64,000 nucleotides of DNA from assembly GCF_018128545.1 (NCBI RefSeq), contig NZ_JAGSND010000001.1:234153-298152 (forward strand). Direction: 5' to 3'. The notes beneath the pieces are model-generated. The model saw only the letters and a program-made list of their open reading frames with translations. It ran no database searches and was not told the origin of the DNA. The DNA is from Sinanaerobacter chloroacetimidivorans (lineage in GTDB: Bacteria; Bacillota; Clostridia; Peptostreptococcales; Anaerovoracaceae). The stretch's first letter is position 1. Each line of letters starts with the position of its first letter. Of this stretch, positions 8,028 to 16,380 are shown in pieces. Made by a program: the position numbers and the translations under genes.

Positions 8028-10064
8028 CTATAGGTATTTAGCAATGACTTGAATTAACCGAGCCGGAAGCTGCCGTAAATCGGTGATGTCCAAAAAGCGT
8101 TCCTCCCCGTAAATATCACAAATGGTATCTTTATCCTGCCCAATGGCAGCAGCAAGAAACAATACACCTTTGCGACTATATTCCCGTATCACGCCTTTCA
8201 TATCAGTTATGGCGGGCTCGCCGGTATAGTCCGGCATAGCTTTTGGCTGACCGTCACTGATGCTGATGAGCAGCTTTATCTTTTGCGGTGCTTTCATCAG
8301 TTTTTCCGCCAGGATGCGCAGCGCCATGCCATCTCGGTTGTTACTGTGTCCTTGTATCGCCATAAGGCAATACTTGTCATTCAGAGCTGGGTTCTCGTAG
8401 TCAATATAGGAGTAAAGCGACATTCTCTCCAAAGATGAGCGGTCTGCTGTATCCCCGTAAATCAACATTGGTATTTTACAGCTTTCACAAAATTCATAGA
8501 CTGCGACAGCCGCCTGCTTTGCGGCATCCAACCGCCCGAAGGCGCTCATAGAGGCCGATTCGTCAATTCGTAGTGCAACTGCAAGAGAAGGTTCTTCATC
8601 CGGCGGACACTTTTGGGAATAGTAATGAAAATCAGGTGAAGCCAGCTTTTCTGCATGGAATTTCGTCCCATAAACACGAGATTTCGCAAACTCTGTGGAT
8701 ACTTCGTGTTCCAAAAGCGGAACAGTTTTTCGCACCAACTCCCGGATTACCGGCATCAACGCGGATGCAATCTGATGATATTCACGATGATGGGCAAGCG
8801 TTGCTTCCGGTCTGTGAACAATCAGATTTACTTTCTCATGGGAAGAACCCTTTACCATTTCCCGTGCTTGCTGGTTCAGATGCTTGCGAAACTCCCGCCT
8901 TTGCTGCTCTAATTCCTCATTGGCTGTTTGTTGCAACTCGTGATAGATGGGGTCGCCGTCCTCGCCGTTATCGGAGCTTTGCGTATCAACGGCGTTTCCC
9001 GCATCATGATTAGACTGACTTTCGCTATCAGCTGATTTTCGCAGAGCAACCGCCGGGATGTCATTCGGCACAGTGTTAGAGAACTCTGTCTCTATAGTTC
9101 CCTCTGCATGGATTTCCATAACCTCGCCGTTGGTTTTGATTCGCCGATCCGATATTTCTTCCAGTTCTGACAACACCCCATGCTTTGATAAGGCTTGTTC
9201 CAGAATAACGATTTCATCGGGGTCGGTAGTAATTTTATAAATAACCTTGTGATATAGCGCGTCTACCGTCTCTGAACCCTGAAGGACAGCATCTACCCAA
9301 AAAAAATAGGAGCGCATACCAGCCACACCCTTTATGGCGTTTGCCTTTGCGGTTTGATCCAATAAAACAATGACACGAGCAAAAGTCAACAGTAATCCTT
9401 CATCAGTACATCCGGTTTTGGCTGCCGCTCGTTTTGCCATAACTTCGACAGAGGGCAAGTCCATCTTTTCGCTGTGCTGCACACGGTCACGCAGGGCCTC
9501 GTTCAGCGGGCGGCAGCCATTGTAGCCCCGATTTGTGGTAATAACCGCAATAAAATCAGGATGACGATGGACAATCCGGGTAGGCAGATTGATGCTGCCG
9601 TCCAGCTCCAACGCCGAGTTAAGCGCCATCAGCACCGCTGCGTCACGAATTACTGTAGGCTCCTGAATTTCCAGCAACCAGCCGTTTTCATAAGCTTGCA
9701 CAATTTCTGAGGGATAAAATTTGTAGGTTACGCCTTCAGTATTGTTTTCTCCCTCCGGCAACACCGGTAGGATAGAACCTAACACGTCGGATTTGTCCAT
9801 ATCCGCAAAACAGGTCACTTTCGTATAGGGCAGTCCAAAGTCGGCGGAGAGGGCTTTTGCAAGCTGTGTCTTGCCGGAACCGGCATCTCCCTCTAGCAGG
9901 ATATTTGTAATTTTCATTTCGCCGCGTGTCCAATTCCGATAAACCTCTGCACAAATGCGGCGCTCAGCGTCACTTTCGATGTGAGTGACAGGCTTTTGCC
10001 AGACAAGGGATTTTTCTTCTTCCGTCAACTGTCTGGCAGGTGACAGAAGCCATTGATTTTTCAT
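8028..10064 (-). CDS. Fused MoxR-type AAA+ ATPase and VWA-domain protein (CobS/CobT, NorQ/NorD-like)
   Basis: The 678-residue protein joins in one chain what is usually two genes. The N-terminal half is a MoxR-clade AAA+ domain with Walker A GDAGSGKT at residues 59-66 and LLEIQEPTV near the Walker B position. An acidic, Gln-rich stretch follows around residues 340-400. The C-terminal third is a VWA domain with the MIDAS motif DESAS (Asp501, Ser503, Ser505) and a later ISDGQPKAMPD loop. Pairs of this kind insert metals or remodel metalloenzymes. I chose the ATG at 10064, two bases past the upstream stop, over the one at 10106 because GGAG lies upstream and the longer form overlaps the previous gene. 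The partner protein is unknown. Confidence 0.8.
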   Translation of the reverse strand: MKNQWLLSPARQLTEEEKSLVWQKPVTHIESDAERRICAEVYRNWTRGEMKITNILLEGDAGSGKTQLAKALSADFGLPYTKVTCFADMDKSDVLGSILPVLPEGENNTEGVTYKFYPSEIVQAYENGWLLEIQEPTVIRDAAVLMALNSALELDGSINLPTRIVHRHPDFIAVITTNRGYNGCRPLNEALRDRVQHSEKMDLPSVEVMAKRAAAKTGCTDEGLLLTFARVIVLLDQTAKANAIKGVAGMRSYFFWVDAVLQGSETVDALYHKVIYKITTDPDEIVILEQALSKHGVLSELEEISDRRIKTNGEVMEIHAEGTIETEFSNTVPNDIPAVALRKSADSESQSNHDAGNAVDTQSSDNGEDGDPIYHELQQTANEELEQQRREFRKHLNQQAREMVKGSSHEKVNLIVHRPEATLAHHREYHQIASALMPVIRELVRKTVPLLEHEVSTEFAKSRVYGTKFHAEKLASPDFHYYSQKCPPDEEPSLAVALRIDESASMSAFGRLDAAKQAAVAVYEFCESCKIPMLIYGDTADRSSLERMSLYSYIDYENPALNDKYCLMAIQGHSNNRDGMALRILAEKLMKAPQKIKLLISISDGQPKAMPDYTGEPAITDMKGVIREYSRKGVLFLAAAIGQDKDTICDIYGEERFLDITDLRQLPARLIQVIAKYL

Positions 10065-10065
10065 T

Positions 10066-10530
10066 TTAACAATACTCCATTTCTTCAAATATTCGGGATA
10101 GCACACGCAGCCGTTCCCCGGTCAGTTCGCCCAAATCATTTAAAGCCTGAGAAAACTTCTGAATGTCTTCGTTGATATTCGGATTTTCGGTGCAGACAGC
10201 GATTGGCATAACGCCGCCCTGAACACCAATCCGTTCCACTGCCGGTTTCTCCGGGTTATATAACAGCGGCAGCCGATAGGCTTCACGAAAATACAGCAGA
10301 GTGCGGCTTAGAAAAATCATCAGATCAAGCACCTGATGAATGGGTAGTTCAGTGCTGATTTCTAATTCGCCGTTCGCTGTTTCTTTCCAGATTTGCGCTA
10401 CAATTTTCATATTCTTATTGATTTCCAAAGTCGGTGTGCCCAGCGTTAACCGTTTGATGTCAGACTGATAGGCGTCTTTTCCATCTATACGGTCATACTG
10501 ATCGGCAATCATGACGATATTCTTGTTCAT
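10066..10530 (-). CDS. Protein of unknown function in the MoxR/VWA operon
   Basis: The 154-residue product has no motif I recognise. It looks soluble and mixed alpha/beta: a charged N-terminus, a stretch LPIHQVLDLMIFLSRTLLYFREA that should be a long amphipathic helix, and a helical C-terminus rich in Leu and Glu. I chose the ATG at 10530: it forms an ATGA overlap with the stop of the upstream GIY-YIG-like gene and has AAGGAGG 8 nt before it, whereas the in-frame GTG at 10536 is too close to that site. The next gene begins two bases after its stop. Such tight coupling implies a shared function with the ATPase, perhaps as its substrate or adaptor. Confidence 0.7.
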   Translation of the reverse strand: MNKNIVMIADQYDRIDGKDAYQSDIKRLTLGTPTLEINKNMKIVAQIWKETANGELEISTELPIHQVLDLMIFLSRTLLYFREAYRLPLLYNPEKPAVERIGVQGGVMPIAVCTENPNINEDIQKFSQALNDLGELTGERLRVLSRIFEEMEYC

Positions 10531-10871
10531 CTCCACATCCTCCTTGCTTGTTTATCCTGCACCAGGCATTGCTCACGCAACGCTTCCAGTTCGACGGTGT
10601 GGTCGTCGGCGGGGTTTTCATATTTAAGGGTCTTCACTACGGAAAGCTCAAAGCCTTCCATGCCATAATGGTTCCATAGTTCTTGGAGCCTTTTGTTCGG
10701 ATGATAATTAGCAGCAAGTTTGGCGCTGGTACTATTAAAATCGGCCTTCGTATCTTTTGAAATACCCAGGAAAGACTCATTGGCTGCTATGCAACGGTAA
10801 GAAATAACTCCCATTTCGGGTCGTCTGTTTCTATACTCCTCAAGAAGTTGTTTTTTTCTTTTCATATCCAT
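10527..10871 (-). CDS. Small GIY-YIG-like domain protein
   Basis: The 114-residue protein resembles the small GIY-YIG nuclease-type proteins of Clostridia. MGVISYRCIAANESFLGIS takes the place of the GIY...YIG strands. Asn-rich and Lys-rich segments follow (STSAKLAANYHPNKRLQELWNHYG), and a late Glu (VELEALREQC) could be the metal-binding residue. The first two motifs are degenerate (GVIS and FLGIS), so catalytic activity is doubtful. The ATG at 10871 follows GAGGTG by 8 nt and is preferred to the GTG at 10880 that lies inside that ribosome site. It is the first gene of the four-gene minus-strand operon. Confidence 0.6.
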   Translation of the reverse strand: MDMKRKKQLLEEYRNRRPEMGVISYRCIAANESFLGISKDTKADFNSTSAKLAANYHPNKRLQELWNHYGMEGFELSVVKTLKYENPADDHTVELEALREQCLVQDKQARRMWR

Positions 10872-10988
10872 ATTGTTCACCTCGGATTTATTGTATATGC
10901 TGTAAATAATGAATACAATCCACGCTCCGTAGAGTCTACGTTCAAAAAAGCAAAGATTTCTCTAAAAAGATGGATGGTTTTTTATTGA

Positions 10989-11055
10989 GGTGACTTTGTC
11001 ACCGCTTTTATTTCGATTTCATGCTAAAACTGTTACATAGAAAAACAAAGTCACC
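10989..11055. repeat. Inverted repeat with two alternative pairings upstream of the polyferredoxin gene
   Basis: GGTGACTTTGT (10989-10999) is repeated in inverted form as ACAAAGTCACC (11045-11055). The left copy can also fold locally as GGTGAC-TTT-GTCACC (10989-11003), so two mutually exclusive hairpins are possible. The element lies in the 236-bp divergent spacer and could be an operator pair or an RNA switch. Confidence 0.5.
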
Positions 11056-11107
11056 CTATATGATTTTGTTTCCAGATTTAATTTCATCCGGGAGGTATAG
11101 CATTAAA

Positions 11108-12571
11108 ATGAGTTCGTTTTACATGAAAACCAACAAAGTTTTTACACCAATCAGAAAATACGCGTGGATATTCACTCTTACAGTGGCCATAGGAGGCTTA
11201 TGGTATCCTAAATTGGGTTTGCTGGTAATACCAGTCATTCTGTCGCTTACATTGTTATCCTTTTTTAAGGGCAGATATTGGTGCGGGAATTTTTGCCCTC
11301 ATGGCAGTCTTTTTGATTCACTTTTGAACCCGTTGAGCAGAAATCAAAGAATACCTAAATTCTTTCGATCCAGAATATTTGCCGGTTTCTTTTTTCTTTT
11401 TTTCACAGCCAATCTCATTCGCAAAATCATCAAGGTGGCTGGGATCTTCGGAACAATGCAATTCTGGGATAAACTTGGATTTATTTTTGTTGCCAGCTAC
11501 TTAATGGTCACAGTTGTGGGCGGTTTGCTGAGCATTATCATCAGCCAGCGTACCTGGTGCCAATTCTGCCCCATGGGTATGATGCAAATGCTGTCCTATA
11601 AACTAGGAAAGCAAATCGGTTTCAATAAAAAGACAGATCAAAAAGTGACAGCGTCAAGAAAAGAAATGTGCCATAGCTGCGGAAAATGTTCACGTGTCTG
11701 TCCAATGCAGCTTACTCCTTATCTTGGGTTCTCTGATCAGAATCAATTTGACAGTGAAAAATGTATACGATGTTCCACCTGTGTAGCCAATTGTCCCGCG
11801 GGTATTTTATCACTGAATACTGAGAAAAAAGCACAGGAAATCAAAATACAGACAAATTTGGACGGCTATGAGAACAGGCAGAAAATAAAAGCAAGGATCA
11901 TTAAGATTATAGAAACAAAGGACGATGTCAGGGAAATCAGTTTTCAGTTTCTAAATCCGGAAAAGGTAAACTACAAGGCAGGGCAGTTTATTCTAGTAAA
12001 GATACAAGAAGATCCTGTCATGTTCCGGGCTTATTCCATTTCTTCTTATAATGAAGACGGCACCGGGCTTCAGGTTTCCGTTAAAAAAGCGCCAAAGGGA
12101 TATGGTACAGAGATTATCTTTAATCAATTCCATGAAGGAGATCTCGTTGACCTGGAAGGACCAATGGGGGCCGAACTGATTATTGACAAGAAAGCGGAGA
12201 AGATCGTCATGATAGCCGGAGGAATTGGAATTACTCCCTTTGTTCCAATGGTTCAGGAAATTCTAAAGGATAATGAAATTGTTAAGGATGTAAAACTCAT
12301 ATATGGAGTAAATCAGGAAAAAGAATTTTTATATGATGATTTCTTTACGGATATGAATCTTGACAGCAGCAAATTTGAGTACAGAAAGATCGTTGCATCC
12401 GACGAAAACTGGAAAGGCCAAAAGGGTTTTGTCACCGATGTTTTGAAAGAAATGCACCTGGAAGGTTATAAAGTGTATATGTGCGGGCCGAAACCCATGA
12501 TAAAGCCGACAGTGAAGCAACTAAAAGATCAAGGGGTAGCCGAAGACAGTATTTTTTATGAAAGCGCATAG
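11108..12571 (+). CDS. Membrane polyferredoxin (NapH/CcoG-like) fused to FAD/NAD(P) oxidoreductase domain
   Basis: The 487-residue protein begins with about four membrane segments carrying two CxxxCP motifs (WCGNFCPHG and WCQFCPMG), as in NapH/CcoG-type polyferredoxins. Two classical 4Fe-4S motifs follow (CHSCGKCSRVCP and CIRCSTCVANCP, about residues 190-245). The second half is a ferredoxin-NADP reductase-like module with the FAD motif RAYSISSYN, the NAD-binding GGIGITPF and the C-terminal MCGPKPM. It should move electrons between NAD(P)H and a membrane or ferredoxin partner. I prefer the ATG at 11108 (GGGAGG upstream) to 11021, which has no ribosome site and would add an unrelated N-terminus. 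A terminator follows. The partner is unknown. Confidence 0.8.
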   Translation: MSSFYMKTNKVFTPIRKYAWIFTLTVAIGGLWYPKLGLLVIPVILSLTLLSFFKGRYWCGNFCPHGSLFDSLLNPLSRNQRIPKFFRSRIFAGFFFLFFTANLIRKIIKVAGIFGTMQFWDKLGFIFVASYLMVTVVGGLLSIIISQRTWCQFCPMGMMQMLSYKLGKQIGFNKKTDQKVTASRKEMCHSCGKCSRVCPMQLTPYLGFSDQNQFDSEKCIRCSTCVANCPAGILSLNTEKKAQEIKIQTNLDGYENRQKIKARIIKIIETKDDVREISFQFLNPEKVNYKAGQFILVKIQEDPVMFRAYSISSYNEDGTGLQVSVKKAPKGYGTEIIFNQFHEGDLVDLEGPMGAELIIDKKAEKIVMIAGGIGITPFVPMVQEILKDNEIVKDVKLIYGVNQEKEFLYDDFFTDMNLDSSKFEYRKIVASDENWKGQKGFVTDVLKEMHLEGYKVYMCGPKPMIKPTVKQLKDQGVAEDSIFYESA

Positions 12572-12664
12572 CAAAAGGATTTTTGAAAAGACTTATGGTA
12601 AGTCGGAAAAGATTAAAAAAACGGGAATGCTCGAAAGGGCTGTAAGAATAAAGTAAATTAGAAG

Positions 12665-12700
12665 AGGATGCTTCCTATTTTTAAGCATCCTTTTCCTTTT
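12665..12700 (+). terminator. Intrinsic terminator after the polyferredoxin-reductase gene
   Basis: AGGATGCTT (12665-12673) pairs perfectly with AAGCATCCT (12683-12691) over a nine-base loop, followed by a T-rich tract. Confidence 0.85.
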
Positions 12701-12780
12701 ATCGATGGACGATACACTGAATTTTATGATATACTTGCCATGCGGAAATTTCAGGAAGTATGATAGAAACAGGTGATGAT

Positions 12781-14928
12781 ATGAGTAAAATTTTAGTTTT
12801 GGCTGAGAAGCCTTCAGTAGGCCGTGAGATTGCGAGGGTACTGGGCTGTACTCAAACAAAAGAGGGTCATATTATTGGACAGAAATATATTGTTACATGG
12901 TCTTTGGGGCACTTGGTTACCCTGGCAGACCCGGAACATTACGGAGATCAGTATAAAAAGTGGTCTTTAGATACCCTTCCCATGATCCCATCCAAAATGG
13001 ATCTTGTAGTGATAAAAGAGACGGGGAAACAGTTTCGTGTGGTAAAGGATTTAATGAAAAATCCAGAGGTCTCGGAATTGGTTGTCGCTACCGATGCAGG
13101 AAGGGAGGGTGAACTGGTAGCCCGATGGATTATTCAAAAAGTTGGTTTTCATAAACCGATGAAACGTTTATGGATTTCCTCCCAGACAGATAAGAGCATA
13201 CGGGAAGGTTTTGCCCATTTGAAAAAAGGCTCGGAGTATAATAATCTGTTCCATTCAGCTCAAAGCAGGGCAGAAGCGGACTGGCTGGTGGGGCTGAATG
13301 TTACGAGAGCCCTGACCTGTAAATATAATGCACAGCTTTCTGCAGGCCGTGTCCAGACCCCTACACTGGCGATGATTGTAAATCGGGAAGAAGAAATTAA
13401 AAAATTTACGCCCAAGGATTACTATTCCATACACGCTGAGTTTGGTGGGTTCAGAGCTTTATGGGCGGATTCCGCCAGCGGGCAGACCCGGATTTACAAT
13501 AAGGAAAGAGCTCAGGAAATCTTAGACAAGGTCGCAGGCAAGGATGGGATCGTAACGGAGCTTACTAAAAATTTAAAGAAGGAAGCGCCGCCTTTGTTAT
13601 ATGATTTGACGGAACTACAAAGAGATGCCAATGTCAGATTCGGGTTCTCTGCTAAGAAAACCCTGAATATCATGCAAAGCCTTTATGAAGAACATAAAGT
13701 ACTGACGTATCCCAGAACGGACAGCCGCTATTTAAGCAGCGACCTTGTTCCATCCTTTAAAGACCGTCTGCAGGCAGTGGCCTGGGGTGAATTTGCCGGG
13801 GCGGTGAATGAAATTATAAAAAAAGGAATGAAGGTTTCTAAGAGAATCGTCGACGACAGCAAAGTAACAGACCATCATGCGATTATTCCTACGGAAGAAT
13901 ATGTAAGAGCTTCGGATCTCTCCTCTGATGAAAGAAAAATCTATGATTTGGTGGTGAAAAGATTCCTGGCTGCTTTTCTGGATGATTACCAATCCGAGAT
14001 GACGACTGCAAAGCTTCAGATTGAAGGAGAACGTTTCATTACAAAAGGAGAAATCATCAGGCAAAAAGGCTGGAAACAAATTTATAGTTCCGATGGGTTC
14101 TCTTTTCAGGAGGAAGAGGATGAAACTGAGATGAAGAGCCAAAACCTGCCGGAGCTGAGCCAGGGTCAGACAGTAAAGCTGATCGGCTGCAGGCTGGGAA
14201 GTGAAAAGACAAAACCTCCCGGTAGGTACACAGAAGCAACGTTACTTTCTGCAATGGAACGCCATAATCTCGGAACACCGGCTACCAGAGCGGAAATTAT
14301 TGAAAAAATCATTACGGCCAATTCTGTTGAAAGAAGAGGAAAAGAACTCTTCCCTATGAGTAAAGGACATCAATTAATCCAGCTGGCGCCAAAGGAGCTG
14401 AAGTCTCCTGAGCTAACGGAAAAATGGGAAAAGCGTCTCTCCGCAATCAGCAAGGGTGAAGAAAAAAGTGACGACTTTATCCTTGAAATGAGAGAATTTA
14501 CGAAAACATTGGTCAGCAGGGTTATTGCCAGCGATGAGACATACCGGCATGATAATATGACGAGAACCCGGTGCCCCCTCTGTGATAAATTTCTTTTGGA
14601 AATCAACGGAAAGAAGGGAAAGCTGCTGGTATGCCAGGATCATGAATGCGGATACAAGCAAAGCTTGTCTTATGTAAGCAATGCACGGTGCCCCCAATGT
14701 CATAAAAAACTGCACGTGATCGGGGAAGGAGAGAAAAGAATCTATTCCTGTTCCTGTGGTTTTCGGGAAAAGTTTAGCAGGTTTAACGACCAGTTAAAAG
14801 AAAAGCGAAATCAGATGGGAAAGAGAGAGCTAAAGGAATATATGAACAAAATGGAAAAGGAGAATGAAGGAGAATCACCTTTTGCCATAGCTTGGGCAAA
14901 ACTGCAGGAAGAGCAAAAGAAAAAATAA
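12781..14928 (+). CDS. topB: DNA topoisomerase III
   Basis: The 715-residue type IA topoisomerase starts MSKILVLAEKPSVGREIA, the Toprim domain with its acidic motif ATDAGREGELVARWI. The active-site tyrosine lies in LTYPRTDSRYL, about residue 310. The core continues through GRVQTPTLAMIV and GTPATRAEIIEK, and ends in a zinc-ribbon-like segment with CPLC, CPQC and CSCG pairs around residues 610-670. It decatenates and relaxes DNA by single-strand passage. The ATG at 12781 follows AGGTGAT; an in-frame ATG 21 bases upstream has no ribosome site. It stands alone, with terminators or unrelated genes around it. TopB in Firmicutes is often associated with mobile elements, but nothing nearby suggests one. 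Confidence 0.93.
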   Translation: MSKILVLAEKPSVGREIARVLGCTQTKEGHIIGQKYIVTWSLGHLVTLADPEHYGDQYKKWSLDTLPMIPSKMDLVVIKETGKQFRVVKDLMKNPEVSELVVATDAGREGELVARWIIQKVGFHKPMKRLWISSQTDKSIREGFAHLKKGSEYNNLFHSAQSRAEADWLVGLNVTRALTCKYNAQLSAGRVQTPTLAMIVNREEEIKKFTPKDYYSIHAEFGGFRALWADSASGQTRIYNKERAQEILDKVAGKDGIVTELTKNLKKEAPPLLYDLTELQRDANVRFGFSAKKTLNIMQSLYEEHKVLTYPRTDSRYLSSDLVPSFKDRLQAVAWGEFAGAVNEIIKKGMKVSKRIVDDSKVTDHHAIIPTEEYVRASDLSSDERKIYDLVVKRFLAAFLDDYQSEMTTAKLQIEGERFITKGEIIRQKGWKQIYSSDGFSFQEEEDETEMKSQNLPELSQGQTVKLIGCRLGSEKTKPPGRYTEATLLSAMERHNLGTPATRAEIIEKIITANSVERRGKELFPMSKGHQLIQLAPKELKSPELTEKWEKRLSAISKGEEKSDDFILEMREFTKTLVSRVIASDETYRHDNMTRTRCPLCDKFLLEINGKKGKLLVCQDHECGYKQSLSYVSNARCPQCHKKLHVIGEGEKRIYSCSCGFREKFSRFNDQLKEKRNQMGKRELKEYMNKMEKENEGESPFAIAWAKLQEEQKKK

Positions 14929-15036
14929 TGGAATTCTTATATTTTAGGAAATTGTTAATAAATGACAAATAAATAATTATTTTTTAGCAAACTAATAATT
15001 GGCAATTAAGAAATGAAGGAGTAAAATAGTTTTCAT

Positions 15037-15058
15037 ATATTCATAATATTGTGAATAT
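15037..15058. promoter_or_regulatory. Inverted repeat ahead of the secreted LysM protein gene
   Basis: ATATTCA and TGAATAT face each other over eight AT-rich bases, about 37 bases before the start codon and next to its Shine-Dalgarno region. It could be an operator or an mRNA hairpin; AT richness makes chance occurrence fairly likely. Confidence 0.35.
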
Positions 15059-15094
15059 TCCATGTTATGTGTGTACTACATAAAGGAGGTTACA

Positions 15095-16228
15095 ATGAAA
15101 AGAAAACTAGCGATTCTATTGGCGGTGTTGTTGGTTCTGACTTTTTCCACGGCAAATGTTTTTGCAACCGATTATACGGTTCAATCAGGAGATTCCCTAT
15201 GGAAAATTGCTAAAAAATTTAATATGTCAATCGATACTCTGGTTGATTTAAATAAGCTTCAGAATCCTGATCTGATATTTCCAGGACAGATATTAAAAAC
15301 CTCAGGTACTGGAGAAACCGGTTCGCAAAATGCCGCCGCAGCTGCTGCAGGCACTCAACCTGCTTCAAAAGCAAAACCCGGAGTGATCGAAGTGAAAAAG
15401 GATATCGATCCGGATGGCGGAGCTGATCTGTATGATAATACAGGGGATCACTCAGGTTCAAAGTATTATGTAAATCCTGATTTCTATCGAATGAAATCCG
15501 ACGACGATTTAACGATTCTGAGTCAATTCAAAACTTATCAGCAGACGGCAGAATGGTCCTGCGGAAGTGCAACCATATTAATGGTTTTGGAACATTTTGG
15601 CGTAGATGATTACAGTGAATGGGATATTGCAGTAAAATCCGGCGCTCATACAGATCAGGATGTACCTGGATCCCTGCCGGGAACTGCAAATAATTTCCCC
15701 GAATATGGCACATCAGTGGACGATATCGTGAAATTCTTTCATACCATCGGTGGTTTTAAAGTCGTTCAAACCAGTTATAAAGCTGACTATAAAGCAAGTG
15801 ATTTGATTCAGGTGGGTGACAAGAGCGTACCCGAAAATGATTGGGGAAATCTTCCGGGAACCTTTGAATCCGTTTCTCTTTATGCATCGGATAATGATCC
15901 TGACACAGAAAATTGGGTCGCTGATGCCAAAGACTCTTATTTTGTGAAATGGGTTACCGGTAATTTAAAGGCAAATCGGCCAATTATGGTTGAGTGGGGT
16001 GACTGGGACGGTCACTGGCAGGCAATTATCGGATATGATACCAATGGCACTGCCGGTATCGGTGATGACGTGATCATCTTTGCAGATCCTTACGATACCT
16101 CAGACAGCTGGCAGGACGGGTATTATTATTATCCTGCCGAAAGATGGTTCTACATGTGGTCAGACAGAGCAGTAGCTCCAAAGCCGTATCAGATTCAGCC
16201 ATTTGTTATTGTTGAACCAGTGAAGTAA
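15095..16228 (+). CDS. Secreted LysM protein with C39-like papain-fold peptidase domain
   Basis: The 377-residue protein has a signal peptide (residues 1-25, cleavage near VFA-TD), one LysM domain (YTVQSGDSLWKIAKKFNMS, peptidoglycan binding), an Ala-rich linker, and a C-terminal domain with the order expected of a C39-type cysteine peptidase: Cys in WSCGSATILMVLEHFG, His in WDGHWQAIIGYD and Asp in FADPYDT. It should sit in the cell wall or spore coat and may cut peptides or cell-wall proteins. The ATG at 15095 has AAAGGAGGTT 5 nt upstream; an upstream in-frame ATG lacks one. It converges with a subtilase gene through a shared terminator. The peptidase assignment rests on motif order only. Confidence 0.75.
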   Translation: MKRKLAILLAVLLVLTFSTANVFATDYTVQSGDSLWKIAKKFNMSIDTLVDLNKLQNPDLIFPGQILKTSGTGETGSQNAAAAAAGTQPASKAKPGVIEVKKDIDPDGGADLYDNTGDHSGSKYYVNPDFYRMKSDDDLTILSQFKTYQQTAEWSCGSATILMVLEHFGVDDYSEWDIAVKSGAHTDQDVPGSLPGTANNFPEYGTSVDDIVKFFHTIGGFKVVQTSYKADYKASDLIQVGDKSVPENDWGNLPGTFESVSLYASDNDPDTENWVADAKDSYFVKWVTGNLKANRPIMVEWGDWDGHWQAIIGYDTNGTAGIGDDVIIFADPYDTSDSWQDGYYYYPAERWFYMWSDRAVAPKPYQIQPFVIVEPVK

Positions 16229-16281
16229 TTTCCATTTCTTTCGAATTTACTGCACTGTCATAAAATTTAAGTTACTCTTAT

Positions 16282-16333
16282 AATAAAGCGCCTTATGAAT
16301 CGATTTATCGAATCATAAGGCGCTTTATTTTAT
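16282..16333. terminator. Long bidirectional terminator between convergent genes
   Basis: Seventeen perfect pairs (16282-16298 with 16313-16329) extend, after one A-A mismatch, by four more inner pairs. T-rich flanks occur on both strands, so it can stop transcription from the LysM gene and from the opposing subtilase gene. Confidence 0.85.
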
Positions 16334-16380
16334 AACGTATTTCGCTCTTTTTTAACTTTGATATAATTTCTAAAATAAGA

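Noticed and set aside
10062..10106. Longer start of the fused MoxR/VWA gene at 10106
   Set aside because: It would overlap the upstream gene by about 40 bases and add an unrelated N-terminus; the ATG at 10064 is better placed.
11021..11107. Start of the polyferredoxin-reductase gene at 11021
   Set aside because: No ribosome site upstream, and the extra 29 residues span the right arm of the inverted repeat; 11108 has GGGAGG.
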